The position numbers were made by a program, and so were the translations under genes. The notes below the pieces were generated by a model that was not told the DNA's origin, made no database searches, and worked only from the letters and a program-made list of their open reading frames with translations. From Dermatemys mawii (lineage: Eukaryota > Chordata > Testudines > Dermatemydidae), in contig ML677335.1 of NCBI GenBank assembly GCA_007922305.1, positions 34,297,968 through 34,361,967 on the forward strand: 64,000 bases of DNA, written 5' to 3'. Each line of letters starts with the position of its first letter. Position 1 is the first letter of the stretch. Below are positions 24,336 to 34,023 of the stretch, piece by piece.

Positions 24336-25046
24336 GCAGCAATCCTCAAAACCACAAAATTAGATTGAAGATACCATCAAAAGGTTAATTGTTTTTTCCC
24401 CACTTTTGTGAGAAAAATTGGTGAAGGGGAAAAAATATCCGCTGGATTTGCTGTGCAAGCAAAGCTGTTTGTAGTGCCCTAAGGGCTGACCCTGGCATAG
24501 CTGCAAAATGGAGTCCCGAAATACCATCGATCCAGTGCCAAAGGAACACTTCACATTTGACAAACGTCCAACAAAAACTGTTCTTATGAAGTATAAATAA
24601 TATACAATGCTGAAGAACGGAATAAACTATTGATTTTATTTCCCTTGGGATGACAAAGCAGAACTTGCTTGTGGCACTGCTTTGCTCTGCCACCAGAACT
24701 GAAAGATTATCTGTGAAAATAAATAATAATGTTCCACTCTTCAGAGAGTTATGTAAACTAGAAATACAAACAACTGCACCATCTGGAGCCTACAATTTCA
24801 ACCAGGATAATTTTGCCTTTCTCCCATCCTAAAAGGATGCCTCAAATAAATCATCTACATTTAATACCATTGTTATTTTTACAGGTAGCAAGGCTAATAA
24901 GTAATTTATTGTGGCTGCTGTGTTGACCTTTAATGGCCAGATCTGCCCTTGACTTACACCCAAGTATTCCTCACTGAAGTGTTTAGGATTGCAAATCAAT
25001 ACAGAATTTGGCTCCACGCTATTAACTATTTGTGTGTGAATTTATG
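24336..25046. other. Unassigned DNA
   Basis: No gene or repeat was recognised. A 102-codon minus frame (24385-24693) has no domain-like content. Confidence 0.4.
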
Positions 25047-25048
25047 TA

Positions 25049-25460
25049 CAGTAAAACCTCAGAGTTCCAAACACCTCAGGAATGGACATTGTTCGGAACT
25101 CTAAAATGTTTATAACTGTGAACAAACATTATGGTTCTTTCAAAAGTTTAGAACTGAACATTGACTTAATACAGCTTTGAAACTTTATTTTGCAGAAGAA
25201 AAATGCTATTTTAACCATATTCATTTAAATGAAACAAGCATAGAAACAGTTTTCTTACCTTGTCAAATCTTTTTTTTTTTTACTTTCCCTTATCTTTTTT
25301 TAGTAATTTATGTTTAACACAGCATTGGACTTTATTTGCCTCCCCCCCCCTTTTTTTTTTGTCTCTGCTGCCATTTGATTTTGTACTTCTGGTTCCAAAT
25401 GAGGTGTGTGGTTGACAAGTCAGTTTGTAACTCTGGTGTTCGTAACTTGGGGTTCTACTG
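25049..25460. mobile_element. Tigger/pogo-like MITE (~412 bp)
   Basis: The left end is cagtaaaacctcagagttcc; the right end, reverse complemented, is cagtagaaccccaagttacg, so the termini are inverted with CAGT ends as in pogo/Tigger elements. TA precedes the left end (25047-25048); the right flank is TG, a decayed copy. The interior is AT-rich with long T and C runs and no transposase. Confidence 0.75.
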
Positions 25461-25475
25461 TGTATATATATATAC

Positions 25476-26134
25476 TGTCACAAAGCTCCAAGTCTGTACT
25501 TGTGGGTCCTGCGCTTCCTGGCAGATTTAGGGGCCTCAGAAACTCATCTAGGTTCCAGAGTGACCTCCCTGTCTCAGTATAATTGGCAAGAGTCATCACC
25601 TAGTGAGTTACCTTCATCACAGGCCAGTATGGAAGGTGGAAAAGGGGGGAGCCCGGGCCCGCCCTCTACTCTGGACTCCAGCCCAGGGACCCTAATAGTA
25701 TCAGCTAAGATGGCTGACCTTTTAGGCACAAAACACAATACAATTCCCTGGGCTACTTCCCCACAGCAGTGCCCGCTTCTTCAAACCCCACTTCACCCTT
25801 ACCTCAGGGCCTCCTTCCTTCCGGATGATATGTTGTCCACCACTCAGTCTCACCAACAGCATAACTTCCTTCCACAGCTCCTGACACCCACACACACCTG
25901 ACTAAGTGGGAGGTTTTTATCTGGTTTCAGCCAGTCCCTGATTGGCTTCAGGTGTCCCAATTAGGCTAGCTGTTTCTACTCCTTTCTAGAAGGTTCTTAA
26001 TTGGCCCCAGGTGTCTTGATTGGCCTGGAATAGCCTTTGTTTGGCTATCCAGGGAACAGGGACCTGCACACCCTGAGACTAATATACCTGCCTTCCAGCA
26101 CTCTCCTATATCCTTCTGGTCTGACTCCGTCACA
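25476..26134 (-). repeat. 3' LTR of the Gypsy element
   Basis: It is 659 bp, tgtcacaaag ... ctccgtcaca on plus, with TG/CA ends on either strand. It is collinear with 30683-31293 and 13546-14204. The left flank is atac, inside the TA-rich tail beside the Tigger-like MITE. The end of the RNase H frame reads into this LTR. Confidence 0.92.
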
Positions 26135-26155
26135 TATCCCTCCCCCCTGCTCAAC
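26135..26155 (-). promoter_or_regulatory. Polypurine tract of the Gypsy element
   Basis: On the minus strand, gagcaggggggagggata lies immediately before the 3' LTR start (TGTGACGG). This is the expected position and composition of the plus-strand DNA primer. It lies inside the open frame downstream of RNase H. Confidence 0.75.
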
Positions 26156-26816
26156 ATCAAGGGGTTGGGCAACTTGGTTCGACATACAGTGCACCCGTGA
26201 TAAGCCATCTGCGTTGCTGTGGCGACTTCCGGCTCTGCGTTGTATGCGGAACTGAAAGGGTTGGAGGGATAAGAACCATCTAGTCACTCTCGCATTTTTC
26301 TCCTTGTTCCGCTGCATCCACTGAAGAGGGGCATGGTCAGTCATGAGAGTAAACTGTCTACTTAGCAGGTAGTATTGCAGTGTTTCCATGGCCCACTTAA
26401 CGGCAAGGCATTTCCTCTCGACCACAGCATACTTCTGTTCCCTTGGGAGAAGTTTTCTACTGAGACAGAGGATTGGATGTTCTTCTTCCCCGATCATCTG
26501 GGATAGGACAGCCCCTAGTCCGACTTCAGATGCGTCTGTCTGCAAGATGAACTCCTTAGTGAAGTCTGGAGCTATAAGTACAGGGTCACTACAAAGGGCT
26601 GTCCTTAGATCTGTAAATGCCCTCTCTGCTGTGTCTGTCCATCGCACCATCTCAGGTCCCCAAGCTTTTATGAGATCAGTCAGGGCACTTGCCCTGGTGG
26701 CAAAAGCGTCGATAGTACCCCACTACCTCCCAAAATGCCCAGACTTGTTTCTTGCGAACCAGTCGGGGCCAGTTTTGGATGGCCTCTAGTTTATTGAGTT
26801 GGGGTTTCACTACACC
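26135..26816 (-). pseudogene. Gypsy RNase H domain, frameshifted
   Basis: This encodes the RNase H that degrades RNA in the RNA-DNA hybrid during reverse transcription. The open frame from 26650 shows the four expected acidic positions: Asp39 in QTDASEVG, Glu78 in VVERKCLA, Asp105 in MTDHAPL and Asp148 in NADGLSR. Upstream, 26651-26816, the connection between RT and RNase H is out of frame with the RT frame (offset one base), with a small deletion around the YYRRF block. The frame continues past the domain through the polypurine tract into the 3' LTR (stop at 26045). Catalytic residues look intact, but the protein could not be made as part of Pol without repair of the breaks. Confidence 0.9.
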
Positions 26817-27899
26817 TCATCCCACAATGTAGCCCAGATACTTAGCCTCCGTTAATCCTATGGCACACTTTGCGGGGTTTGCGGTAAGGCCAGCACACCT
26901 TAGGGTATCTAGGACAGCTTCAACCTTTTCCAGGTGGGTTTCCCAGTCTGTGGTATGAATAACCACATCATCCAGGTAGGCAGCTGCATAATTAGCATGG
27001 GGGCGCAATAACCTATCCATAAGGCGCTGAAAGGTAGCTGGGGCCCCATGTAGACCGAATGGAAGGACTGTATATTGAAACAGTCCATCTGGGGTGGAGA
27101 AAGCGGTCTTCTCCTTTGCGTCTTCAGCAAGGGGGATCTGCCAGTACCCTTTAGTTAAGTCTAGAGTGGTCAGGAAGCGGGCATTTCCCAGTCGGTCCAC
27201 TAACTCGTCTATCCGGGGTATAGGATATGCATCGAACTGGGACACCTCATTCAGCCGACGGAAATCATTGCAAAACCTTGTGGAGCTATATGGTTTGGGT
27301 ACTAGCATGATTGGGCTAGACCACTGACAATGAGACTCTTCAATTACCCCCAAGTCCAACATTTTCTTTACTTCCGCTCGGATTTCTTCTCTTTTGGCTG
27401 CTGGCACCCCGTAAGGCCTCATCGTCACCTTGGCCCCGGGGTTTGTAATGATGTGGTGATACGTCTCAGTTGTTCGTCCTGGCCGAGATGAGAATACGTC
27501 TTGGTTCTGGTTGATCATCTCGACCACCTCCTCTCTTTGGGCTGGTGTTAAATCAGGAGACACCTTCACCTGCTCGGGGTTTTTGTTCTCCTGTTTTTGT
27601 GGGTCCTTTTGAACAACTACACATGCTTCTTGGGTACGCCAGGGTTTTAGAAGGTGGATGTGGTACACTTGTTCCTGTTTTCTACGTCCGGGTTGTCGTA
27701 CCTTATAATTTACCTCTCCTATAGATTCAACTATTTCATAGGGCCCCTGCCACTGGGCCAAGAGTTTACTCTCTGCTGTGGGTACTAACACCATTACTCG
27801 ATCTCCGGGTTGGAACTGCCGAACCTTTGCTTGACGGTTGTAGTGTGTTTGTTGGGCTTTCTGGGCCTTCTCCAGGTGCTCTTGCACTATAGGGGTGAC
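26817..27899 (-). pseudogene. Gypsy integrase C-terminus (GPY/F) and reverse transcriptase
   Basis: This is the 356-codon open stretch 27887-26817. Residues about 40-83 form a GPY/F module (WQGPYEIVES ... HIHLLKPW), the C-terminal part of Gypsy integrases. It is followed by a linker and then reverse transcriptase: the DLGVIEES and SPIMLVPK blocks, Asp243 in TLDLTKGYWQ, LPFGLHGAPATFQ and the catalytic YLDD at 304-307. GPY/F directly in front of RT confirms that integrase lies upstream of RT in the same frame. In-frame stops close both sides: TGA at 27900 separating integrase, and TGA at 26817 just after YLGYIVG. The second stop is plausibly a decayed CGA. The catalytic triad is intact. Confidence 0.93.
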
Positions 27900-30074
27900 T
27901 CAGGTTATACGATCTCTCATTTGTAATACATGTTCCACTATATTCTTCCCTGTATTAGGCTCCTCTTCCCAAATTTCCCTAGCTATATCTAGTATGCCCT
28001 GGGGGTGGCGACCATATAATAGCTCGAAGGGAGAGAATCCAGTGGAGGCTTGAGGAACTTCCCGGATGGCAAACATAAGGTAGGGCAACAGGGTATCCCA
28101 GTTTTTTCCATCCCTACTTACCACCTTTCTGATCATGGCCTTGAGGGTCCGGTTGAATCTCTCTACCAGGCTGTCGGTCTGCGGGTGGTAAACTGAGGTT
28201 CGCAGAGTCTGGACATGGAGCAGAGAGCAGAGGTCCTTCATCAGCTCTGACATGAAAGGCGTTCCTTGGTCCGTTAGAATCTCTTTCGGTAGCCCAACTC
28301 GGGCAAAAATTTCCATCAACGCCTTTGCTATGGACTTGGAGGCCGTATTTCGTAGGGGAATGGACTCTGGATACCTGGTTGCATAGTCCAAGATGACAAG
28401 CACATATTGGTGACCTCGAATTGTCTTCTCTAGAGGCCCCACCAGGTCCATGGCCACCCGCTCAAAAGGGATCTCAATTATTGGTAGAGGTATCAACGGG
28501 GCCCTTAGATGTGGGCGAGGGCTGTGCAACTGACACTCGGGGCTGGAGGTGCAGTACCGCCGGACATCCTCATGTACTCCTGGCCAGAAGAATCTGCGCA
28601 AGATTTGCGCTTGGGTCTTTTCTACCCCCAAGTGTCTCCCAAAGAGGTGACTGTGGGCGAGACTTAGTATTGCCCTCTGATGTTTTTGGGGTACCAGGAG
28701 CTGGTTTACTACCTCTTCCTGTATTTGAACCACCATGTACAGGAGGTTCTTCTTGATCATGAAATAGGGCACAGGCCCTCGGGCCTTACCCTCCACAGGC
28801 TCCTCATCTATCTTAGCCACCTCTCTTCTGACATTACCATATCCAGGATCTTCTGCCTGGTCTCGCCCAAAATTCTCTCTTCCAGGACCTATCGACCCGA
28901 ACTCTGAGGAACTGGTCTCTGCCTCCTCAGTCACTTCGGTGACTTTAGGGTTGGGACTGGATTCTGCTTCCTCCTCCTCCTCTCTGGGGGTCTCTTTCTC
29001 AGTTCCCTGTGCCCTTCGGCCTACCAAGGCCATGTTCTGACCCTGAAGCAGAATCCGAGTGCCCAAAGCCTTCGCTGCCCTTCTTTCTTTCTTGGTTTTT
29101 CTGCCCTTCCCAGGGGCGGAGAACAATTTGGGAGATATTTCAGCAAAGAAAGGAGGGTGATTTTCTGTTAGGGATGACTCCTTAACTTCAGAGTCTTCTC
29201 GTCTGTCCTCTCCCTCTGGTGGGAGCAAATTTCCAAATCCTGGGAAATCCCTTCCAATGAGCACTGCATATGGGAGTTTTGGGACCACTCCTGCTTTTAC
29301 CCCAGTGATGGTTCCCTGGATTTCAATCCTTACTGGGATGACAGGATAATAGCTAACAGTCCCATGTACACAGGTTACTCCTGTACGCTTAGCCTCTATT
29401 AACTGGCTGCGTTTCACTAGTTTTCCTGAGATCAGGGTGACAGCACTACCCGAATCAATGAGTGCCATAGTTTCTATCCCATTCAGTTTCACTGGTTTTG
29501 TATATTGGTGTGGGGTGACTGCAACCCCGACTAGATTGATTAGGGTGCATGGGTCTGCCCAATCCCCAAGGTTACACTGCATGGGCTCCTCAATGTTGGG
29601 ACATTGTGTTGCTAGGTGTCCCCATTCTCCACATGCATAACATCTATAAGAGGCTTTAGTTGCTCCTTTGTCTCTTGGATTAGGGGTCTTTACCCCATGG
29701 TTCCCCTCGTTCTGGGTTCCCGGCTGTTCTGTGGCCACTACCTTCTTCCACCTGGGGCTCCCCGGATGCTTGGTTATCTGGCCTTCCGGGGTCGGGTCCA
29801 GATACTTCTTTTGGGAGAGGGCTTCTCTGGGTAGTTGGGACAGCTCTTGGGCCGCAATCCATCTCTCTACCAATGTGATCACCCTGTCGTAGGTGGCAGG
29901 GTCATTCTGGCCCACCCATGCACGAAGATCTGGAGGCAATCCCCTCACATAGTGGTCTATGACCAAAGTTTCCAACATTTCCTCCGGGCTGCAAACCTTG
30001 GGTCGTAACCACTTTCGTGCGAGGTGGATAAGGTCGAATAATTGGGACCTCGGAGGCTTACCCTCCTTGTACTT
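27900..30074 (-). pseudogene. Gypsy gag C-terminus, zinc knuckle, protease and integrase
   Basis: The 692-codon open stretch begins at 29978 (the frame extends back to 30072). Residues 1-45 are the last helices of a SCAN-like capsid ([17 protein letters not shown]). A CCHC zinc knuckle follows at Cys113, Cys116, His121, Cys126. Aspartic protease has its active site DSG at 175-177, with a flap/ILGRD-like block at 238-245. A long acidic linker (about 255-430) precedes integrase: an HHCC-type zinc region near 442-482, then the catalytic core Asp511, Asp570, Glu606, with exactly 35 residues between the last two. The first cysteine of the CxxCQ pair is Ser479, so the zinc site is damaged. The frame ends at TGA 27900. 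Confidence 0.94.
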
Positions 30075-30560
30075 TCACTCATGGTATCTCTGTGCCTGCA
30101 CTGCTGTTGTTACCCCTGATCGTGCCAGGATCTCTGCTTTCAGCTGAGGGTGGTCCATGGCAGCTTCAGCGGGCATGTCATGATAAGCTTTTTCTGCTTT
30201 TCCGCATAAGAAGGGAGCGAGGATGCTAGCCCATTGATCCTGGGGCCAGGCCTCTCGCAAGGCAGCCCTTTAAAAGGAGAGGAGATAAGCCTCTATGTCG
30301 TCATTAGCTGTCATCTTTGGCAGACAACCAGCAGCCCTCCATACTCGCGACCCCTCAGATCCTTGGTTTTTGGTGGTGAGGACTTTCAGTTGTTCTACCA
30401 CGTCCCGCAAGAGGGCTCGATCCTGAGAGGCCTGCTCCATCAATAATTGGTTAGTCTTTTGTTGTACCCGCAGGGACTCCTGTTGTGCCATAGCCTGGGC
30501 TCGGGTGGCCTCCTGCTGGGCTGCAGTGTCTTGCAACAGTGCTTTTATTACGTCCTTCAT
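30075..30560 (-). pseudogene. Gypsy gag N-terminus with SCAN-like capsid, two nonsense mutations
   Basis: The first ATG is at 30560. Residues 1-70 are Gln/Ala-rich and likely coiled-coil (AAQQEATRAQAMAQQ). After MTANDDIEAYLLSF a stop (TAA, 30270-30272) interrupts the capsid, probably a decayed GAA. The same frame resumes with [24 protein letters not shown] and [10 protein letters not shown], the SCAN-domain-like capsid core, and stops again at 30072-30074 before the frame continues into the next entry. Resemblance to vertebrate SCAN domains is expected: SCAN is known to derive from Gmr1-like gag capsids. The original gag-pol appears to have been one continuous frame. Confidence 0.88.
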
Positions 30561-30579
30561 TGTGGTGAGAACAACTCAC

Positions 30580-30625
30580 ACCTGGTGCACTTTTTTTTGT
30601 TTTTTTTGTTTTGTTTTTAAACCTC
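30580..30625. repeat. T/A-run in the Gypsy leader
   Basis: On plus, runs of T interrupted by G (cttttttttgttttttttgt) lie in the untranslated leader between primer site and gag. Probably slippage expansion. Confidence 0.6.
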
Positions 30626-30662
30626 TCCCTTTCTTCTGCCGCACAGTGAACAGTAAGTCAGA

Positions 30663-30680
30663 AAATCCCACCCGACACCA
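30663..30680 (-). promoter_or_regulatory. Primer-binding site resembling tRNA-Leu
   Basis: On minus, two bases after the 5' LTR, the sequence TGGTGTCGGGTGGGATTT appears. It starts TGG (pairing with the tRNA CCA end) and resembles the complement of a tRNA-Leu 3' end, with a short internal deletion. The tRNA assignment is from memory. Confidence 0.65.
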
Positions 30681-30682
30681 GT

Positions 30683-31293
30683 TGTGACAAAGCTCCAAGT
30701 TTGTACTTGTGGGTCCTGCACTTCCTGGCAGATTTAGGGGCCTCAGAAACTCATCTAGGCCCCAGAGTGACCTCCCTGTCTCAGTATAATTGGCAAGAGT
30801 CACCGCCTAGTGAGTTACCTTCATCACAGGCCAGTATGGAAGATGGAAAAGCGGGGGAGCCCGGGCCCGCCCTCTACTCTGGACTCCAGCCCAGGGACCC
30901 TAATAGTATCAGCTAAGATGGCTGACCTTTTAGGCACAAAACACAATACAATTCCCTGGGCTACTTCCCCACAGCAGTCTCCTCTTCTTCAAACCCCACT
31001 TCACCCTTACCTCAGGGCCTCCTTCCTTCTGGATGATATGTTGTCCACCACTCAGTCTCACCAACAGCACAACTTCCTCTCTCAGCTCCTGACACCCACC
31101 TGACTAAGTGGGAGGTTTTTATCTGGTTTCAGCCAGTCCCTGATTGGCTTCAGGTGTCCCAATTAGGCTAGCTGTTTCTAATCCTTTCTAGAAGGTTCTT
31201 AATTGGCCCCAGGTGTCTTGATTGGCCTGGAGTAGCCTTTGTTTGGCTATCCAGGGAACAGGGACCTGCACATCCTGAGACTAATATACCTGC
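30683..31293 (-). repeat. 5' LTR of the Gypsy element, cut by the gap
   Basis: Starts tgtgacaaagctccaagttt on plus and is collinear with the 3' LTR until the N run begins. By comparison about 50 bases of the LTR are missing. Confidence 0.92.
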
Positions 31294-31693
31294 NNNNNNN
31301 NNNNNNNNNNNNNNNNNNNNNNNNNNNNNNNNNNNNNNNNNNNNNNNNNNNNNNNNNNNNNNNNNNNNNNNNNNNNNNNNNNNNNNNNNNNNNNNNNNNN
31401 NNNNNNNNNNNNNNNNNNNNNNNNNNNNNNNNNNNNNNNNNNNNNNNNNNNNNNNNNNNNNNNNNNNNNNNNNNNNNNNNNNNNNNNNNNNNNNNNNNNN
31501 NNNNNNNNNNNNNNNNNNNNNNNNNNNNNNNNNNNNNNNNNNNNNNNNNNNNNNNNNNNNNNNNNNNNNNNNNNNNNNNNNNNNNNNNNNNNNNNNNNNN
31601 NNNNNNNNNNNNNNNNNNNNNNNNNNNNNNNNNNNNNNNNNNNNNNNNNNNNNNNNNNNNNNNNNNNNNNNNNNNNNNNNNNNNNNNNNNNNN
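31294..31693. other. Assembly gap (400 N)
   Basis: A run of N between the Gypsy 5' LTR and a Penelope-like element end. Open frames spanning it are artefacts. Confidence 1.
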
Positions 31694-31793
31694 AATTGCA
31701 GAAGTGACAAAGAGTCCTGTGGCACCTTAAAGACTAACTAAAAATTTTTTAGAGCATAAGCTTTCGTGGGCTAATACCCACTTCGTCGGATGC
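31694..31793 (-). mobile_element. Penelope-like element end, minus strand
   Basis: On minus: gcatccgacgaagtgggtat, then 'agcttatgctctaaaa', 'agttagtctttaaggtgcca' and 'gactctttgtcacttctgca', the same family as 49605-49777. The outer end is lost in the gap. It retains the hammerhead-like core CCGACGA - stem - GAAA. Confidence 0.8.
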
Positions 31794-33080
31794 ATGAATT
31801 TTGAATTTTAATTACTAATAGTTTCAGCTTACACAAATAGAATTGGATGAAAATGAACAAACTGGCAAGTGCATTATCCAAAATTGAAGTGATCCACATA
31901 CCAACTATTGATCTGTACCACTGAACATGGGTCATTATAAAACAGGATTTAGAAAGAGTTTCAACATCTGAGTCAATGTATCTATCAAAAACTTTAAACA
32001 TATGTGACCACTTTATGTGATCAGATTCCTCTTTTGTATCTGAGCATGCAACAAATGGTGCATCTAGTTTACTAGCTTAGTGAATGGAATTCAATAGCCT
32101 TTGCTGAAAACTTCTTTCATACTAAACCCCACTCATCAATATGCATCTAATAAAGCAGGCATTTTTCTAACTGGGATGCCAAGATTTTCCCTGATATTTT
32201 GCAGTCTCAGCATATCAACTATATTGATTCATAATTGGGAGAACAAACGGAAGCTTCCTTTCTTACTCAGTATTATCACTGAGTCCACTCTTCTAATCTT
32301 TGGTAGGTCTTGAGTTTTTGGCTTCATTCAGTATTTGCAACAATCACTCTATTATTATTTCTATTGCATTAGCATTGAGGGGCCCCAGCCATGGACCAGT
32401 AACTCATTGTGTTAGGAACTGTAGACACATGTAATAAAAAGACAGATCCTACCCCAAAGACCTTACAATCAAGTACTAAATTTACCAACAGCTTATACAA
32501 CTGAGCGGCGACCCATTTGGTCCTATGCTTTCTTCCACTTGTCCAACAACTTCTTAACCTCACCTAATCACAGCCAATGAATCTTCTGATATAACAATCA
32601 TCACTGTCATCTCCCACCTCTGATTGGCTAATGATGCCAGCCTCTACAGCCCACTTATTATATTTTCAAACAAGCACCTTAGTGCTTTCTGTCATGCTGC
32701 CCCTAGCTCTTGAAAGGAGCTTCCTCTAAACATCTGCAAAGCTAATGCATTATCCTTCTAAATCCTTCTTTATAACTTCTCTTTTTCATGATGCTTACAA
32801 AAAACTGAACATTGCCTGTCATGCTAGCCAATACTGGCTCATTCTTTTCTTGTATTCATATATTTACCTGTATCTGTCTGTTGTCTCTTGTCTTATACTT
32901 GGATTGTAAACTCTTTGGGGCATGAACTGTCTGTTCCATGTTTGTACAACATTTAGCACGATGAGGTCCTGATGAATGATGAGCACTTCTATGTTATCGC
33001 AATATAAGTAAGTAAATAAGTAAGTAAATAAATAAATAAATAAATTGACAGCACTTTATATATAGACAGTTTTAATGTTC
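31794..33080. other. Unassigned DNA with old repeat fragments
   Basis: 32375-32490 ('ggggccccagccatggacca ... ccttacaatcaag') is the ancient amniote repeat of 5090-5370. 32890-32985 ('aaactctttggggcatgaac ... tttagcacgatgaggtcctg') is an L2/MIR-like 3' end. A microsatellite follows. No gene was recognised. Confidence 0.45.
33000..33045. repeat. (AAGT/AAAT)n microsatellite
   Basis: Tetranucleotide run aagtaagtaaataagtaagt continuing as aaataaataaataaat, sitting at the 3' tail of an L2/MIR-like repeat fragment. Confidence 0.9.
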
Positions 33081-33084
33081 CCTG

Positions 33085-33200
33085 TGTATTCAATTAGGAG
33101 CTCACATGGCAAACATCCACATGAGTAACTTTATGCACGTGAATAGTCCCTTTACACTCAATGGAGCAAACTCATTTGCAGAAAATTAAGCACACACACA
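33085..33200. repeat. Palindromic 'gtgagtaac' amniote repeat
   Basis: 'cacatgagtaactttatgca' and 'gtgaatagtccctttacact' are typical of the short self-complementary repeat also at 8898-8985 and 35120-35430. Confidence 0.45.
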
Positions 33201-33644
33201 AAATATTTCCAGGTTTGGGATCTTAGTCAGTCAACTTTTCCCCTGCCGAAAAGTCACAAAAAATCAGAAAGTATTTGTATCCAGTAATTCTCCTTTCTAA
33301 CAAACCTATATTTAGATGGTAAGTGATATATAAAGGACAGAGAACTGCAGGAGGCCTTTCACCGCTCTTTCAGAAATATAAATTATGTAATAGTTGCATA
33401 AGTTGATAAATGTGATACAGTAAAATGCCTTTTGGCTTAGTTCCTATTTACTTTTCAATATGTTACAACCACTATATGGATGATCACTTGTCTTTTTCTT
33501 CTCATAATTAAAACAAACAAACATACATTACAGAACTGAAACCTCCCATCAATTACAGCTCATAACTCAGGCTTGCTCACTGAGCCATATAGTATTATTC
33601 TGGCCCAAATCAGCCATTGACATATCTGATTATCACAAAGCACT

Positions 33645-33785
33645 TCAATTAAGACTTTAGGTCCAAAAGTATCATTACATTGTTTTACATATGGAAGAAA
33701 TAAGATACAGTAAGATGACTTGCCCCAGGTTGTGATATGAATCAGTAATAGAGAGACTCAATGCTCAATCCTGTTGTCTGATCTT
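33645..33785. repeat. L2/MIR-like repeat fragment
   Basis: 'atggaagaaataagatacag', 'gacttgccccaggttgtgat' and 'caatcctgttgtctgatctt' correspond to the widespread amniote repeat phrase around a 'gtgacttgcccaaggtcac' core, here decayed. Confidence 0.4.
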
Positions 33786-33867
33786 TCAGACTATATTCTC
33801 TTTCTATCAATTATTTGAAATACATGGGACAGATAGGAAAGGAGGCACAGTGTAAATGGTGGATTTG

Positions 33868-34023
33868 AATTCTTTAAATCATGATCTGAGGATTTCAGTA
33901 ACTGAGCCAGAGGTTAGGGATCTATTACAGGAGTGGGTGGGTGAGGTTCTGTGGCCTGCAATGTGTAGGAAGTCACACTAGATTATCATGATGGTCCCTT
34001 CTGACCTTAAAATGTGAGACTAT
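33868..34023 (+). mobile_element. CR1 LINE 3' terminal fragment, plus strand
   Basis: 'ctattacaggagtgggtggg', 'gaggttctgtggcctgcaat' and 'gatggtcccttctgacctta' form the canonical 3' end of a CR1 subfamily, followed by 'aaaatgtgagacta'. Heavily 5'-truncated. Confidence 0.85.

Larger units (their letters stand above)
25476..31293 (-). mobile_element. Gmr1-type Ty3/Gypsy LTR retrotransposon (nearly complete, decayed)
   Basis: Read on the minus strand: 5' LTR (31293 to 30683, its start lost in the gap), primer-binding site, gag, protease, integrase, GPY/F, reverse transcriptase, RNase H, polypurine tract, 3' LTR (26134 to 25476). All enzyme domains of a Ty3/Gypsy element are present, but integrase precedes RT, as in the Gmr1 group rather than standard Gypsy. 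Gag to RT lies in one frame broken by four stops, and a frameshift precedes RNase H. The LTRs differ at about nine places in the first ~200 bases compared by eye, so insertion is not recent. The far-side target duplication cannot be tested because of the gap. Confidence 0.93.

Noticed and set aside
25500..25901. Plus-strand 133-codon frame, with similar frames at 13564-13767 and 30701-31103
   Set aside because: They lie in the three LTR copies and recur because the LTR recurs; no known domain and the wrong strand relative to the element.
26388..26789. Plus-strand 133-codon frame
   Set aside because: Antisense shadow of the RNase H domain.
28421..28756. Plus-strand 111-codon frame inside the Gypsy region
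   Set aside because: It is the opposite strand of the protease-integrase linker and integrase coding sequence; no independent domain.
31168..31730. Long open frames of 163 and 185 codons across the N run
   Set aside because: They exist only because N codons are read as open; the region is an assembly gap.
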